Part shown: positions 30,675 to 41,639 of the stretch, one piece after another
Layout: every line of letters starts with the position of its first letter
How positions within the stretch are numbered: the first letter of the stretch is position 1
Assembly (NCBI GenBank): GCA_963210315.1
Contig: OY723249.1
Span: 1,178,569 to 1,242,568, forward strand
Direction of reading: 5' to 3'
DNA length: 64,000 bases
DNA from: Rhynchopus euleeides
Lineage: Eukaryota; Euglenozoa; Diplonemea; Diplonemida; Diplonemidae
Program-made: the position numbers and the translations under genes
Notes under the pieces: model-generated
What the model saw: only the letters and a program-made list of their open reading frames with translations
What the model was told of the DNA's origin: nothing
Database searches by the model: none

Positions 30675-30945
30675 ATGTTAGCATTTCTGCACAACTACCG
30701 GTACGCAAATCGCAGCGGCGGTGGAAGTGACTGACTCGAAAACGGCGAGGTATCAGTCTTGACGCTGGAAAATTCCGTTCGGAAATACCAAACACATCCA
30801 CAGAAAGTGGAAGGAATGGGCGCCAAGATGATGCGAACGATTTTTGGGGGGGGGAGGGGGTGGACTGCTCTGTATCGTGATACCCGCGAGGGCAACCAAA
30901 TGCAGAACAGGGAGGCACAGGCGCACACACGAAGGCAGCACACAA
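30675..30945 (-). repeat. Dispersed repeat, copy B (inverted relative to 8740-8985)
   Basis: Contains GACGCTGGAAAATTCCGTTC and TCGGAAATACCAAACACATC, the complement of the copy at 8740-8985. It lies shortly upstream of the LINE. Confidence 0.75.
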
Positions 30946-31228
30946 GTGGCAAGTGGCAGGGGCTGGGGTCTGGGGCGCCGCGCGATTCGCTTCTCCTGAC
31001 TTTCTGATCCGGCAAACTACAAACACAAAAGCAGTACATGCACTGCAACAACAACCTCCGAAGGGAGCCACAATACCCTCGTGACTCCAAAGCAGCTGAT
31101 GGCATCGGAGGGCAATCAGCATCATACGACGTCTCACAGCTGCAGAACAAGACGTCAGACACAGACAGCAAGGAATACGATATACACACACACGGACGCA
31201 CAGGAGGAGAGAGGGATACACGGGCAGG

Positions 31229-32014
31229 ATGTCACAGGCCGACCTCCACGGGGTCTCCTCCGGGAACACCGGCTCCCAGGCCGGTGGCCAACAGGCCGCC
31301 CCCCTGCCCCCCCTCGAATTCACGGAACCTCGCAGATACGAGCTCCAACCCCTTCCCCCCCTCTATGGTGCCGCCCACGTGCGCACCATTCTCGACCACC
31401 TCCGGTGGGAGGCGGCGCTGGACAGCCTGGAGGGCGGCGTCGCCGTCCTCGCTGCCGAGCAACCCCCCACCCACGGCACCCCCCCCACATGGACTCTAGT
31501 AGTCAACGGGAAGGAGGTGGTCCTGACGGACACGCTGCTCCTCGAGGAGCAGAAGCAGAGGGAAGCGGCCGCGAAGAAGCAGGCCGAGGAGGTGCTCCGC
31601 CTGAAGCGGCGCTATGAGAGCGTCCGCGACAGGCTCCAGGAGGAGCGCGCCACGGCCGCGAAGGCGGGAAGGTCTGCGAAGTCGCAGGCCAGCGGCACGG
31701 TTGGGCGGACCGGGCGTGGTGGCGGAGCAGCAGCGGCGGCGAAGCAGCAGGCGCAGCAGGCACAGCAGAGAGCTGCCCAGCTCCAGAAGGATCTGGAGAA
31801 GCTCGCCGGGCGCCTGCGGGAGCTCGGGCATGACCCCGCACCTGCCGCCGCCGACTCCGCCACGCAGGGCGACGGCGCGGCTTGTCAAGCCGAGCTGCAG
31901 GGCCTGCGCCGCCTCCTGCAGGACCAGGACGGCCACCGCAAGCGGCTGGAGGCCCAGCTGCTGACCCAGCAGGCACGGCAGGGCGAGCTGGGGCAGCGGA
32001 TGGAGGCGATGCAG
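31229..32014 (+). CDS. LINE ORF1, N-terminal part
   Basis: 262 codons from ATG 31229 (MSQADLHGV) to where the DNA transposon enters (32014). After a Pro-rich start it becomes strongly helical and charged (EEQKQREAAAKKQAEEVLRL; then QQAQQAQQRAAQLQKDLEKL), predicting coiled coil, as in many LINE ORF1 proteins that trimerise and bind RNA. A spurious stop (TAG) is supplied by the transposon's own tip. The reading frame resumes at 41640 across the duplicated GATGCAG. Confidence 0.75.
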
Positions 32015-32184
32015 TAGAGGAGGCATAGCAAACGGAAATCCCTAACAAAATTTTGTCTCCGAAATTATTTTGGCCAATTTTCTCCCGAAAAACCTAGAAA
32101 CCAGACCCACCGCACATCGAGAATGTCATTTTTCGGTGATTTCTGGGGTCTGGGGGCCTTTTGCCACCCTCCCGTGCCTCATCA

Positions 32185-32455
32185 TGTGTTGATCCCTCCT
32201 TTATTAATTGTCAGGTAGGTAACCCTGCACGGGTGTTGTCACCGTTGATCACTCTTTATTAACTGTTAGGCGGGTAAACCCTGCACGGGTGTTGTCACTG
32301 TTGATCGCTCTTTACTAATTGTTAGGCGGGTTAACCCTGCACGGGTGTTGAGCCCTCTTTGTTAATTGTCAAGTGGGTAACCCTGCACGGGTGTTGTCAC
32401 TGGTGATCACTCTTTACTAATTGTTAGGCGGGTTAACCCTGCACGGGTCCTGGCC
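32185..32455 (+). repeat. ~62-bp tandem repeat, five units
   Basis: Units contain GTTGATCACTCTTTA..AATTGT and GGGTTAACCCTGCACGGGTG. A single related unit lies upstream of the zinc-module gene at 3586-3625. Confidence 0.85.
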
Positions 32456-33035
32456 CGTGCCTGTGTGTGTTGGGGGGGGGGGGGTAGTGAAATAGAAGTA
32501 GAAGGGAGCGGAGCACAAGAATGGTGTGTTGGGGGGTGGGGGGTGGGGGAGCTCTTTCCAACATGTCCGCATCTGCATTAAAACCTATTGTCTCTTTGTG
32601 CCCCTCACCACTCAACCATAAAGGTTGCCCTGCCTTGGGAACAGGGAATGGGGTTTAACACGTGTGGCGGTCCTGTTGGATGGAGTGCACATGGAACAGT
32701 ATGGTGTGGGAATGTATCGTGACTTGTGAAAGGGAGAGTGGGTGGGGGTGGGGGCGGGGGGGGGGGGGGGGGCGGGGGGCTTCCTTCAGCGATTCCAGTG
32801 AGCTGCAATCCCAAGGCTGTCCTTTCAAACGCTTGCCAAGGCGTACGCCGTTTAGGTGTGGACTATTGAAATAAAAGGAAAACGAGGCTTTGGAAAAAGC
32901 CAAACTGATCGAATGGAAGATTGAAGGATGGGCAAAGTTTGTTGAAAGTAACATGGGGGGGGGGGGGGGGGCAGTCAAGAAGTGGGGGCTTGATTGTCGA
33001 GAGTGAATGGAAAAGTGAAGTGGGGGGGGGGGGGT

Positions 33036-33125
33036 TTGATCGTCGAGAGTGAATGGAAAAGCAAGCCTCCCAGCACCTTCTTGCAATGTTAGTCCTTTTT
33101 GTAGTCACTACCACTACACCAGGAG
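33036..33125. repeat. Sequence shared with intron 2 of the 820-3327 gene
   Basis: About 90 bp nearly identical to 985-1078. A partial second copy (GTCGAGAGTGAATGGAAAAG) adjoins at ~32997. It is located just past the stop of the transposon gene. Confidence 0.75.
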
Positions 33126-33161
33126 TGGGGGGGGGGGGGGCAACCCCTTGATTGGCCTGTG

Positions 33162-36100
33162 TCAGGTCCCAGCTCTTGTTGAAACAGAACGCAAACCCTT
33201 GCGATGTGTGGCTTCCAAGTTGGCCTGTGTCCCTTTGATCCACATGAAATGATCCCCAACCCCAGCCTGACCCAGGTTAGCCAGGGTCACACGTCTGTCT
33301 GGAGGAAAATCCTGGAGGGTGGTGTCAATGGAGGTGAAGTTGTAAGAAAGGGGGACATAACTGTTAAATCCTGAAGCAAAGTCATCATGATTACCAGGAT
33401 AAATCATGTTCGTGACGACTGTGATCAAGACATTCTTCATTGTGGAAAGAACAGAAATTTCGTCATCCTCTGCATACCTTCTCGTTCTTAAACGGGTAAG
33501 CACGTATGGCTCACTACCGTCGTCAAGGGGTTGGCAGGGATGGTACGGGAGATTTCCCCACATTCTCACCGCCTCCACTTCCGGTTGCACCTCTCTGCAT
33601 GAAAGAGAAGCCGCCATTGCAGTCACAAAATTGACGGCTTCTTCGCGAAGGGAAGCGCCCCCACGTGGGTTGCCTGTGAGACATTCATGAAAAGCATGAA
33701 ACAGGCAATTCCCATCACCAGGCACATTGACTGTGCTCAGGGAAAACAAGAGAAGACGTTGCGTGAGGGTATCATGACGAGACGCGGGATTGTCGATGCC
33801 CTTGTCAGGTACGTGGGGCCTCCGTGGACCGGGACAGGGGAGTGCCATGGGGACCGCCTTCCTCCGCATATCCTCTTGCTCCATTTGTTCTTGTGCGTTT
33901 TCCACGTTTGGACCCATGTTCTGAATTCTATAAAAAACACTTGAAGCACGGGAAAAGTCACGCTCAGTGGGGAGGTGGAGGGAGTAAAAATTCGTTTGGG
34001 TATCCTGCCGGTACTGGTAAAGGAAGATAGTAGGGAGAGAAGCCGTACTTCCTGCTTCCCAGTTCTTTGCCTTCTCACACCATGTGCGAGGCCGTAACTC
34101 CCTGACCCTGGGTTTACCTTCCTTGTTCTGAGTAATAATTCTCAAGCGAATCTGGTGCACATTCACAAAAAAATGCAGGGCAAAAGAACCACCACGTTGG
34201 GTCACCTTTTCATCTTCCGCCGCTTTGCACATACTCTTGCGCCAGTGAACGAGAGACTGGTGCCTTTCATGTACGGGCAGGTTCTTCTCCCCCTTCTCTT
34301 CAAAAACAGAAGCAAGGGTATCCTTGTGTATTTTCATGAGGTACACCTCCAGGTCGTGTTTCATGTTTGTTGCGTCACCAAAGGCACTCTCACGCAGAGC
34401 GCGGACTGACTGGTACGCAGAAAAACGGTTGAAACGGAGGAGGGAAAGAAAAAAGCCGTCACCTTCCTGCACAGTATCTGTGACGGGGAGATGGTGGTAT
34501 TTCGAAAAATACAGCAGGGTCTCTGGGATGAGGTGGCGTTGGGAAGTTGCTGGAATGTATGACTCGTCACTCAGTTGAGCCGTATCATACCTCCCATGTC
34601 CAAGGCGCCCCTTCTTGTCTCTTGGGGTCTCTGGCACCTGGGAGAGGTCAATGACTTCAGTCCCCCCAAACCGTTTTCTCTTCCGGACTGTGGGCCCGCT
34701 CCGAACAACAGAACGCGACTTCACTGCCACAGGGAATGTGCGCCTGGGTCGGGTGCCAAAAAATTGTGCCTTGGTGGTGGGGAGGACACCTTTCGGCACA
34801 AGTTTAAAAACTTCATATGCATGGCTTTCCCGATCCAGATCCCCTGCGGCAATGGCGCGCTTGGCAGTGTCCGTGTCGTGAACCACCCAATAAAGCGTTT
34901 CGCGCGGATAGGCGTGCAGTTGGGCTGGAGTCAACTTCTGCAATGTGGCAACGGTGTCTTTGAGGGGGAAGGCAACCATCCAATGCAGAGTTTGACGGTT
35001 AAAAAAAAAGAGGGCTGGGGAAGAAATAGACTGAGGATCATCAACAAAGGTATTTTTTTTACTTACCGGCAGAAGCCGATAGCCATTGTTCCGGAGTCCA
35101 CTTGTGTGCTGTTCGATGGCCCGTTGCATCGTTGCCAGCGTGAACTTACCGGTCCAGTGAAAGCTCTCTGGATTGACCTCGTGTTGCAAAACCTGCATCT
35201 CCCGGAAGGTGAGAAACTGGATGCCACACTCACCCAAAAACCAGTTGAGGGAAGCCCAACCCCCCTCGTGCGTGGACTCCGACGCATGCAACACACCATC
35301 CTTCTGCCGCCCACAACCTGGAGAGGCGTGGAGGCCGAGAGGAAAACAATGCTCATTCAGGAGAGCGATCCTAGCCGCCCCAACATCATTTGCCTCAGGA
35401 TCAGCCTCATCACCCACCTCCACCTCCTCTTCCTCCTCCACAGCATCCACAGCATCCACAGCCTCCTCACCATCCTCACAACCCTTGCCATCCTCACCCT
35501 GTCCCTTCTCCTCTTTCAACGCAGCAGGTGCAGTCTTCACTCTCCGGTAGAGCTCCGTGATTGTATCTACCACGGAGGGCGAGATGGTGTCGGGGAAGGT
35601 GCGGGCCTTCAAGCCAAGGGTCTCCTCCACGGCCTCGACATGGCCACTCAACTGCTCCGTCCAGTTGCGCAGGAGGAGGGCGGAGAGGTCGCGCTTCGTC
35701 TCCCCAGCCTCCACCTTCAGGCCCGCCTTGGCCAACAACGCGAACAGGGTGGGGGCGTCGAGGCGGCCCAGCCGCTCCCTCGGCTGCAGCTGCTGCCCCT
35801 TCTCCCGCAGAATGGGGAGGATTCGCCCCCACTGCGTCAGGGCAAAGCGCACACGGACGTCGTGCGACGCAGACGAGACAGCGTCGGACCCCCACGGCTT
35901 CAGCCCCGCCTTCCGCAAAAATCTGGACAGCGGTTTCGAACGAACCGGAAGGATGCCAACTGCCTCCTTCACGGACTTCAGCCGCTCCACCCAGACACGG
36001 GCATCCGCAGAGCCAGGGCCACACAGCTTCTCAGCAAAGCTGCGTGTCAGCGCCTCCTTCTGCCGCGCCAACTCCTTTCCCTTGCTCATCGCCGTGACAG

Positions 36101-39063
36101 GGATGGCGTGGAGGGCGCAGAGGCGGACGAGGTCAGGGTGGGCCACCCCGCTGACGGCCTTCAGCGCAGCCGCAGAAGCCCCCGTGGCGGTGTTCGCCGC
36201 GGCCTCGGTGTACATCCCGCCACGGGTCTTCTTCCGCGCCCGCTTCGCCTGGCGCAGCAAACGGCCGTACCTGTAAGGCGATGGAAAGGAATGGTTGTAC
36301 GACGAATCACACTGAAAACAGGAAATGGTGATAATGAAGTAGTCTTCTTCGTGACTTGGAAAAGTCATGAAGAAGAGAGGAAGAGAGAATGACAATGAAT
36401 GAGATAAAAAAAATCTATCGGTTCTGACTCTGCCAGCATATGTTGTTGCGATGTAAAAAAAAAGAACGAAGGGAGGGGAGAAAAAAGGAGGCTGAAGAGC
36501 CTGCATACCTTGCGTTGTTGCAGTTGCCATAACCCAACAGGAAGCGGTTCACCTTGCTCTGGGTAATCCCAGACAAGGCAGCAGAAGAGAGGTTGGGGGC
36601 CCTCTGCGCCAAGAACGATGCATTCCCAGCCACACACTCTGCGAGGTCTTGTGTGGAGGGTAGCGAAGGGAGGTCTTCGGGTGATGCCGACGCCATTGCA
36701 GCTTCATCGTAGCCGATGAACCTTGCCAATGTGCTCGCAAACCCCTGGATGCAGGGAACCCAGACCTCCGCAAATACATCGTGGTGATCCTTCACCACCT
36801 CCAACGCCTCAGCCCGCCCCACCTCCTCCTCACCGTGGCGGGGTTGTCCCCAATGCTTCCGCAGGGCAGGGAAGTCGTTGTCGGCGGAGTCGGCGCTCAG
36901 GTCGCGGGCGAGGAGGTGCAGCGGCCTCAGCACACCCCATCCCGCCTCGAAGTTGACCTCGAGGCGGCCCGTCTCCTCGTTCAACCGCCTGGGCTTGAGG
37001 TCGTTGAGGAACCTCAAGTACAGGCTGCCAATGAAATGGCAGGCTGCACAGTAGGCGGCGACGGTGGGGGTCCCCAGAAGAGTGAGGATCTCTGTCGCAG
37101 TCGGGGTGAACCGCTCCTCTCTCACCATCTCCAGGATGGAGGCGGAGAACTTGAGGAGGCGGGAGCACTGCTGAGGACGGGCATGCCACTTCGACCCCCG
37201 CTCACGGGCAAACCCCAGGCCCCGGGGGTAGCGCATGTCAAGTGCTTTCCCAAGCTCAGCATCCACGAAAATGACCCCGGCGGTTGACCGGCCGTTTGTC
37301 GGGTCGAGGACTGCAAGTACGCTGGCAACGTTGGCTGCCGGGTCGACCCGATGAGACATCATCAAGGCCTTCCCCGCCGTCTGCACTGCGTACTTCAGTG
37401 CGCCTCCAACCTTATGGTGCATGCACCGTAGGTGGACGATGGCGCCCCCCGCGTCCCTGGTCGCCTTCGCCTCCGTGCTAGCATGGTCGCTCAGGGTGGC
37501 GTTGCTAATACGGAGCTTGTGGGCGGAGACTATGCGGCGGACCGCCTGCAGGTTGGAGGTCTTCCCTGCAGCCTTCCCGTTCTTCAGGGGGAGGGCGGAG
37601 GCGCAGGCCCCGCGTACGCGATTCTCGTCTGCAGCGACGTGGGCGGTGACAACGTGCAGCGAGACACTACTCCGGCCCAAGGAGGAGGTGGCATCGTGGG
37701 CGAGGGAGAGGGTGGCCTTCTGCCGGTCTTTGCCTAGGCCCCCTCCGCCGGTCTGCGTCCTCGCGACATCCTCCAAGAAGACGGCGAAGGAAGCCGCTCC
37801 GCTCGGGATCTCGAATTCGCGGAGCGTCCAGCGAGAGGGGATCGGCATCTCCACCCCATCGCTCAGGAGCTTGATGATGTCGCGCAGCACCCTGCGCGAC
37901 GACTCCTGACCGATGCCAGCCATCCGCAACTCCAACAGCGCCCGCAGCACCTTCATGGGGTAGGGCTCGGTGCAGGACTTCCGGCCCGTCACCCCACGAA
38001 GAACAATGTCCCCCTTGCGCCCGAGAACCTCGTGCGCAGCAGCCAACTCCTCCGTCAGCTGCGCAATGCGGTCCTTCGCCCTCAGCAAGGCCTTCTGCAA
38101 AGCCTTGACCTGCAAGACCCGCTCGGGGAGGGTCTTGGAGGGGCGCCCCACGGGGGCCGGCGGAGGCGTGCCCTGTCCGACGAAGTGGAGGCTGCACGGC
38201 CGTCCCGGCACTGCATTTCCGATGCAGTACTTCTTCTTCATCCCCCGGGTATCACTACCCTTCTCGTGAGGATGCAGAGCAGAAGACATGCAGTCGGCGT
38301 TCTCCTTCACCAGGGAGAAGAGGGCGGTGTCCGACACCTTCGCACCTGCGGGCAAGAGGGAGCGCAGGAGAGTCAGGTACTCGGCGCTGCTGATGCAGCA
38401 CCACCCCTCACCAGCAGCCACAGCGTCACGCAACGCGTCCATCGCAGTCGCAACGGGGGAGTCGGTGTTGGCGTGGGAGGCGGAGTCAACGGGGCAGGCG
38501 GAGTCGGCGAGGTCGGCGAGGTCATCGAGGCTGGCGAGGTCGGCAGGGTCACTGCACACAGAAGAACCAATGTCGACATCGTCGGCGGGACTCGTCGGAG
38601 ACGTCGGTGGGAGCGCGGCAGGCAGAGGTTTCGGCGGCACGGGAGTCGGTGACGGAGGCGCCTCAGGCTCATCAGGCTCGTCGTTGCCAGCAGCAGCAGG
38701 ACCCCGCGTGACCGCCGAGATCACGCTCTGCGAGACGGGATCCGCATCCTCGGGGTGGGGGAGGAGCGCCGCCTGATCAGCGAGATCATCGGGCTCACCC
38801 AGAGGAGCGATCAGGACATCGTCGGGGAAGCAGCGGCCCGGGGACGAAGCAGTCAACTGCCGGATTGCCTCTTCGGAGGAGAGGGGATTGGGCCGACGGA
38901 TATCTGCCAAGCAATACATCTTCTGCACGCCGTTTGAGGTCCGGCTCGTTACGGGTTTCGGCCATCCTGCGTTGCGGAGAAGCGCACCCGCGACCTTCCC
39001 CGTAGTCTCGTCTGGGATACCCTGCAGCTTGCACGCTTCCGCGAAGGTAACCAAGCCGGACAT
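33162..39063 (-). CDS. Two-exon gene: candidate RNase H-fold transposase fused to protease-like domains ending in OTU
   Basis: Exon 1 is 39063-36509 and exon 2 is 36270-33162 (AAG|GTATGC...TTACAG|GTACGG; frame kept across the 238-bp intron), about 1,887 residues. Residues ~1-60 and ~228-290 look like paired DNA-binding modules, each ending KMYCL/KKYCI; a coiled coil lies at ~316-345. The core has Asp ~457 (SLAHDATSSLG), Asp ~526 (NATLSDHASTEAK) and C-x-H-H (~548-551), as in hAT/KDZ-like transposases. Exon 2 shows a Josephin-like stretch (ECGIQFLTFREM ... LHWMVAFPL), a degenerate OTU-like domain (EGDGFFLSLL ... FYSLHL), and a complete-looking OTU (PGDGNCLFHAF, Cys ~1707; GDHFMWI, His ~1859). 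Supposed role: excision/insertion plus deubiquitination of the host machinery (inference). Sole gene of the transposon. Confidence 0.78.
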
Positions 39064-39232
39064 TATCAGAAGCTGTGGAACGTGCCAGTGCCTGCAGTGG
39101 GTTAGTGCTGTGTGAGCAACGTAGGTGCAGCAAAGTTAAAGTTAAGCAGTCTGCTGAGGGGTCCGCACACAACATCTGAGAGGCACGCAGAGTGACCGAG
39201 AGTGGAGGGGGCAAGGGGAGACACCGTTCTGT

Positions 39233-41050
39233 TTCGGTTACAATCGGTTACATGCCAAGAACAATCGGTTACAATCGGTTACATGCCAAGAACGATCGGT
39301 TACAATCGGTTACATGCCAAGAACAATCGGTTACAATCGGTTACAATCGGTTACATGACGAGGGCAATCGGTTACAATCGGTTACATGCCAAGAACAATC
39401 AGTTACAATCGGTTACATGCCAAGAACGATCGGTTACAATCGGTTACATGACGAGAACAATCGGTTACAATCGGTTACATGCCGAGAACAATCGGTTACA
39501 ATCGGTTACATGCCAAGAACGATCGGTTACAATCGGTTACATGCCGAGAACAATCGGTTACAATCGGTTACATGCCGAGAACAATCGGTTACAATCGGTT
39601 ACATGCCAAGAACGATCGGTTACAATCGGTTACATGCCGAGAACAATCGGTTACAATCGGTTACATGCCGAGAACAATCGGTTACAATCGGTTACAGGCC
39701 AAGAACAATCGGTTACAATCGGTTACATGCCGAGAACAATCGGTTACAGGCCAAGAACAATCGGTTACAATCGGTTACATGCCAAGAACGATCGGTTACA
39801 ATCGGTTACATGACGAGGACAATCGGTTACAATCGGTTACATGCCGAGAACAATCGGTTACAGGCCAAGAACAATCGGTTACAATCGGTTACATGCCAAG
39901 AACGATCGGTTACAATCGGTTACATGCCAAGAACAATCAGTTACAATCGGTTACATGCCAAGAACGATCGGTTACAATCGGTTACATGCCGAGAACAATC
40001 GGTTACAATCGGTTACATGCCAAGAACGATCGGTTACAATCGGTTACATGACGAGGACAATCGGTTACAATCGGTGACATGCCGAGAACAATCGGTTACA
40101 ATCGGTTACATGCCGAGAACAATCAGTTACAATCGGTTACATGCCAAGAACGATCGGTTACAATCGGTTACATGACGAGGACAATCGGTTACAATCGGTG
40201 ACATGCCGAGAACAATCGGTTACAATCGGTTACATGCCGAGAACAATCAGTTACAATCGGTTACATGCCAAGAACGATCGGTTACAATCGGTTACATGAC
40301 GAGGACAATCGGTTACAATCGGTTACATGCCGAGAACAATCGGTTACAATCGGTTACAGGCCAAGAACAATCGGTTACAATCGGTTACATGCCGAGAACA
40401 ATCAGTTACAATCGGTTACATGCCAAGAACGATCGGTTACAATCGGTTACATGACGAGGACAATCGGTGACAATCGGTTACATGCCAAGAACAATCGGTT
40501 ACAATCGGTTACAGGCCAAGAACAATCGGTGACAATCGGTTACATGCCGAGAACAATCAGTTACAATCGGTTACATGCCAAGAACGATCGGTTACAATCG
40601 GTTACATGACGAGGACAATCGGTTACAATCGGTTACATGCCAAGAACGATCGGTTACAATCGGTTACATGACGAGGACAATCGGTGACAATCGGTTACAT
40701 GCCAAGAACAATCGGTTACAATCGGTTACAGGCCAAGAACGATCGGTTACAATCGGTTACATGACGAGGACAATCGGTTACAATCGGTTACATGCCAAGA
40801 ACGATCGGTTACAATCGGTTACATGACGAGGACAATCGGTGACAATCGGTTACATGCCAAGAACAATCGGTTACAATCGGTTACATGACGAGGACAATCG
40901 GTGACAATCGGTTACATGCCAAGAACGATCGGTTACAATCGGTTACATGACGAGGACAATCGGTTACAATCGGATACATGCCAAGAACAATCGGTTACAA
41001 TCGGTTACAATCGGTTACATGCCGAGAACAATCGGTTACAGTCGGTGACC
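39233..41050 (+). repeat. 31-bp minisatellite, ~58 units
   Basis: Units are variants of CGGTTACATGCCAAGAACAA joined to TCGGTTACAAT; point variants (CCAAG/CCGAG/ACGAG, ATGCC/AGGCC) are shuffled along the array. Because 31 is not a multiple of 3, all three forward frames translate one cyclic peptide and stay open, giving false long ORFs. It sits between the transposon gene start (39063) and the transposon tip. Confidence 0.95.
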
Positions 41051-41074
41051 TACCGAGAACAATCTCGCATCCTG

Positions 41075-41345
41075 GAGCAACCTATTGGCAGACCGTCCAC
41101 AACCGTCTACAGACGAAAAAGAGACGTACCGTCCCCATCGTGACCAACTGGGGGTGTTTTTTGGGTGTGGACGGTCCGCCCGCAGCCTAGCAACCTCCAG
41201 TAACCTCTTGGCAGACCGTCCACAGCCGTCCACAACCATCCACAGCCATCCACAGCCGTCCACAACCGTCCACAGGTGAAAAAGTGCCAGAACACCCCAA
41301 TATTGACCACCTGGGGGTGATTTTTGGGTGTGGACGGTCTGCCTG
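41075..41345. repeat. Duplicated GGCAGACCGTCCACA...GGTGTGGACGGTC unit near the transposon tip
   Basis: Two ~125-bp units, each bounded by the inverted pair GCAGACCGTCCACA and TGTGGACGGTC.GCC with TGGGGGTG.TTTTTTGGGTG inside. The second is expanded by CCACAGCCGT repeats (41216-41275). These may be sub-terminal binding sites. Confidence 0.75.
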
Positions 41346-41639
41346 AGGCCGTAGAATGCGAAAAAACCGATTTTGGTACTCTATTGGCCTGTGGTGGCCC
41401 GTAGAAATGGAGTGTTTGCAATTTTGAGCCATTTTCCTAAGGAAACTGGCCCAGTTGGCTGGAAAATGTGAATTTTTAAATTTAAAATGCAACATCGAGC
41501 ATTTAGAGAGTGTGGACGGTTGTGGACGGTCGTCCCGGACCGATTTGGGACCACTTTTGGTATAGGGTCGAAAAGACAATGCGATTTTAAAAAAAATAAT
41601 TTTTTAGACAGCCAGGTCAGCAGGCTATGCCTCCTCTAG

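Larger units (their letters stand above)
32015..41638 (-). mobile_element. 9.6-kb DNA transposon inserted in LINE ORF1
   Basis: Perfect 15-bp inverted ends TAGAGGAGGCATAGC / GCTATGCCTCCTCTA, with GATGCAG duplicated at 32008-32014 and 41639-41645. Contents on the minus strand: sub-terminal repeats (39233-41050 and 41075-41345), one long two-exon gene (39063-33162), and further tandem repeats near the other end (32185-32455). Family not assigned; a 7-bp (possibly 8-bp) duplication and an RNase H-fold candidate with C-x-H signature recall the hAT/KDZ side of cut-and-paste elements (inference). Intact ends and clean duplication indicate a recent insertion. Confidence 0.88.

Noticed and set aside
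35040-35075. Small intron starting GTAAGT within exon 2 of the transposon gene
   Set aside because: The frame is open through it; removal to the better acceptor would shift the frame, and the alternative is only 36 nt.
34575-36392. Plus-strand 605-codon frame
   Set aside because: Antisense shadow of exon 2 of the transposon gene; no recognisable domain.
39233-41050. CRISPR array
   Set aside because: Units are contiguous with shuffled point variants and no unique spacers; the context is a eukaryotic DNA transposon.
39192-41190. Several long frames with MPRTIGYNRLHAENNRL-type repeats
   Set aside because: Translation of the 31-bp minisatellite; all three frames give the same cyclic peptide, with no sign of selection for one frame.
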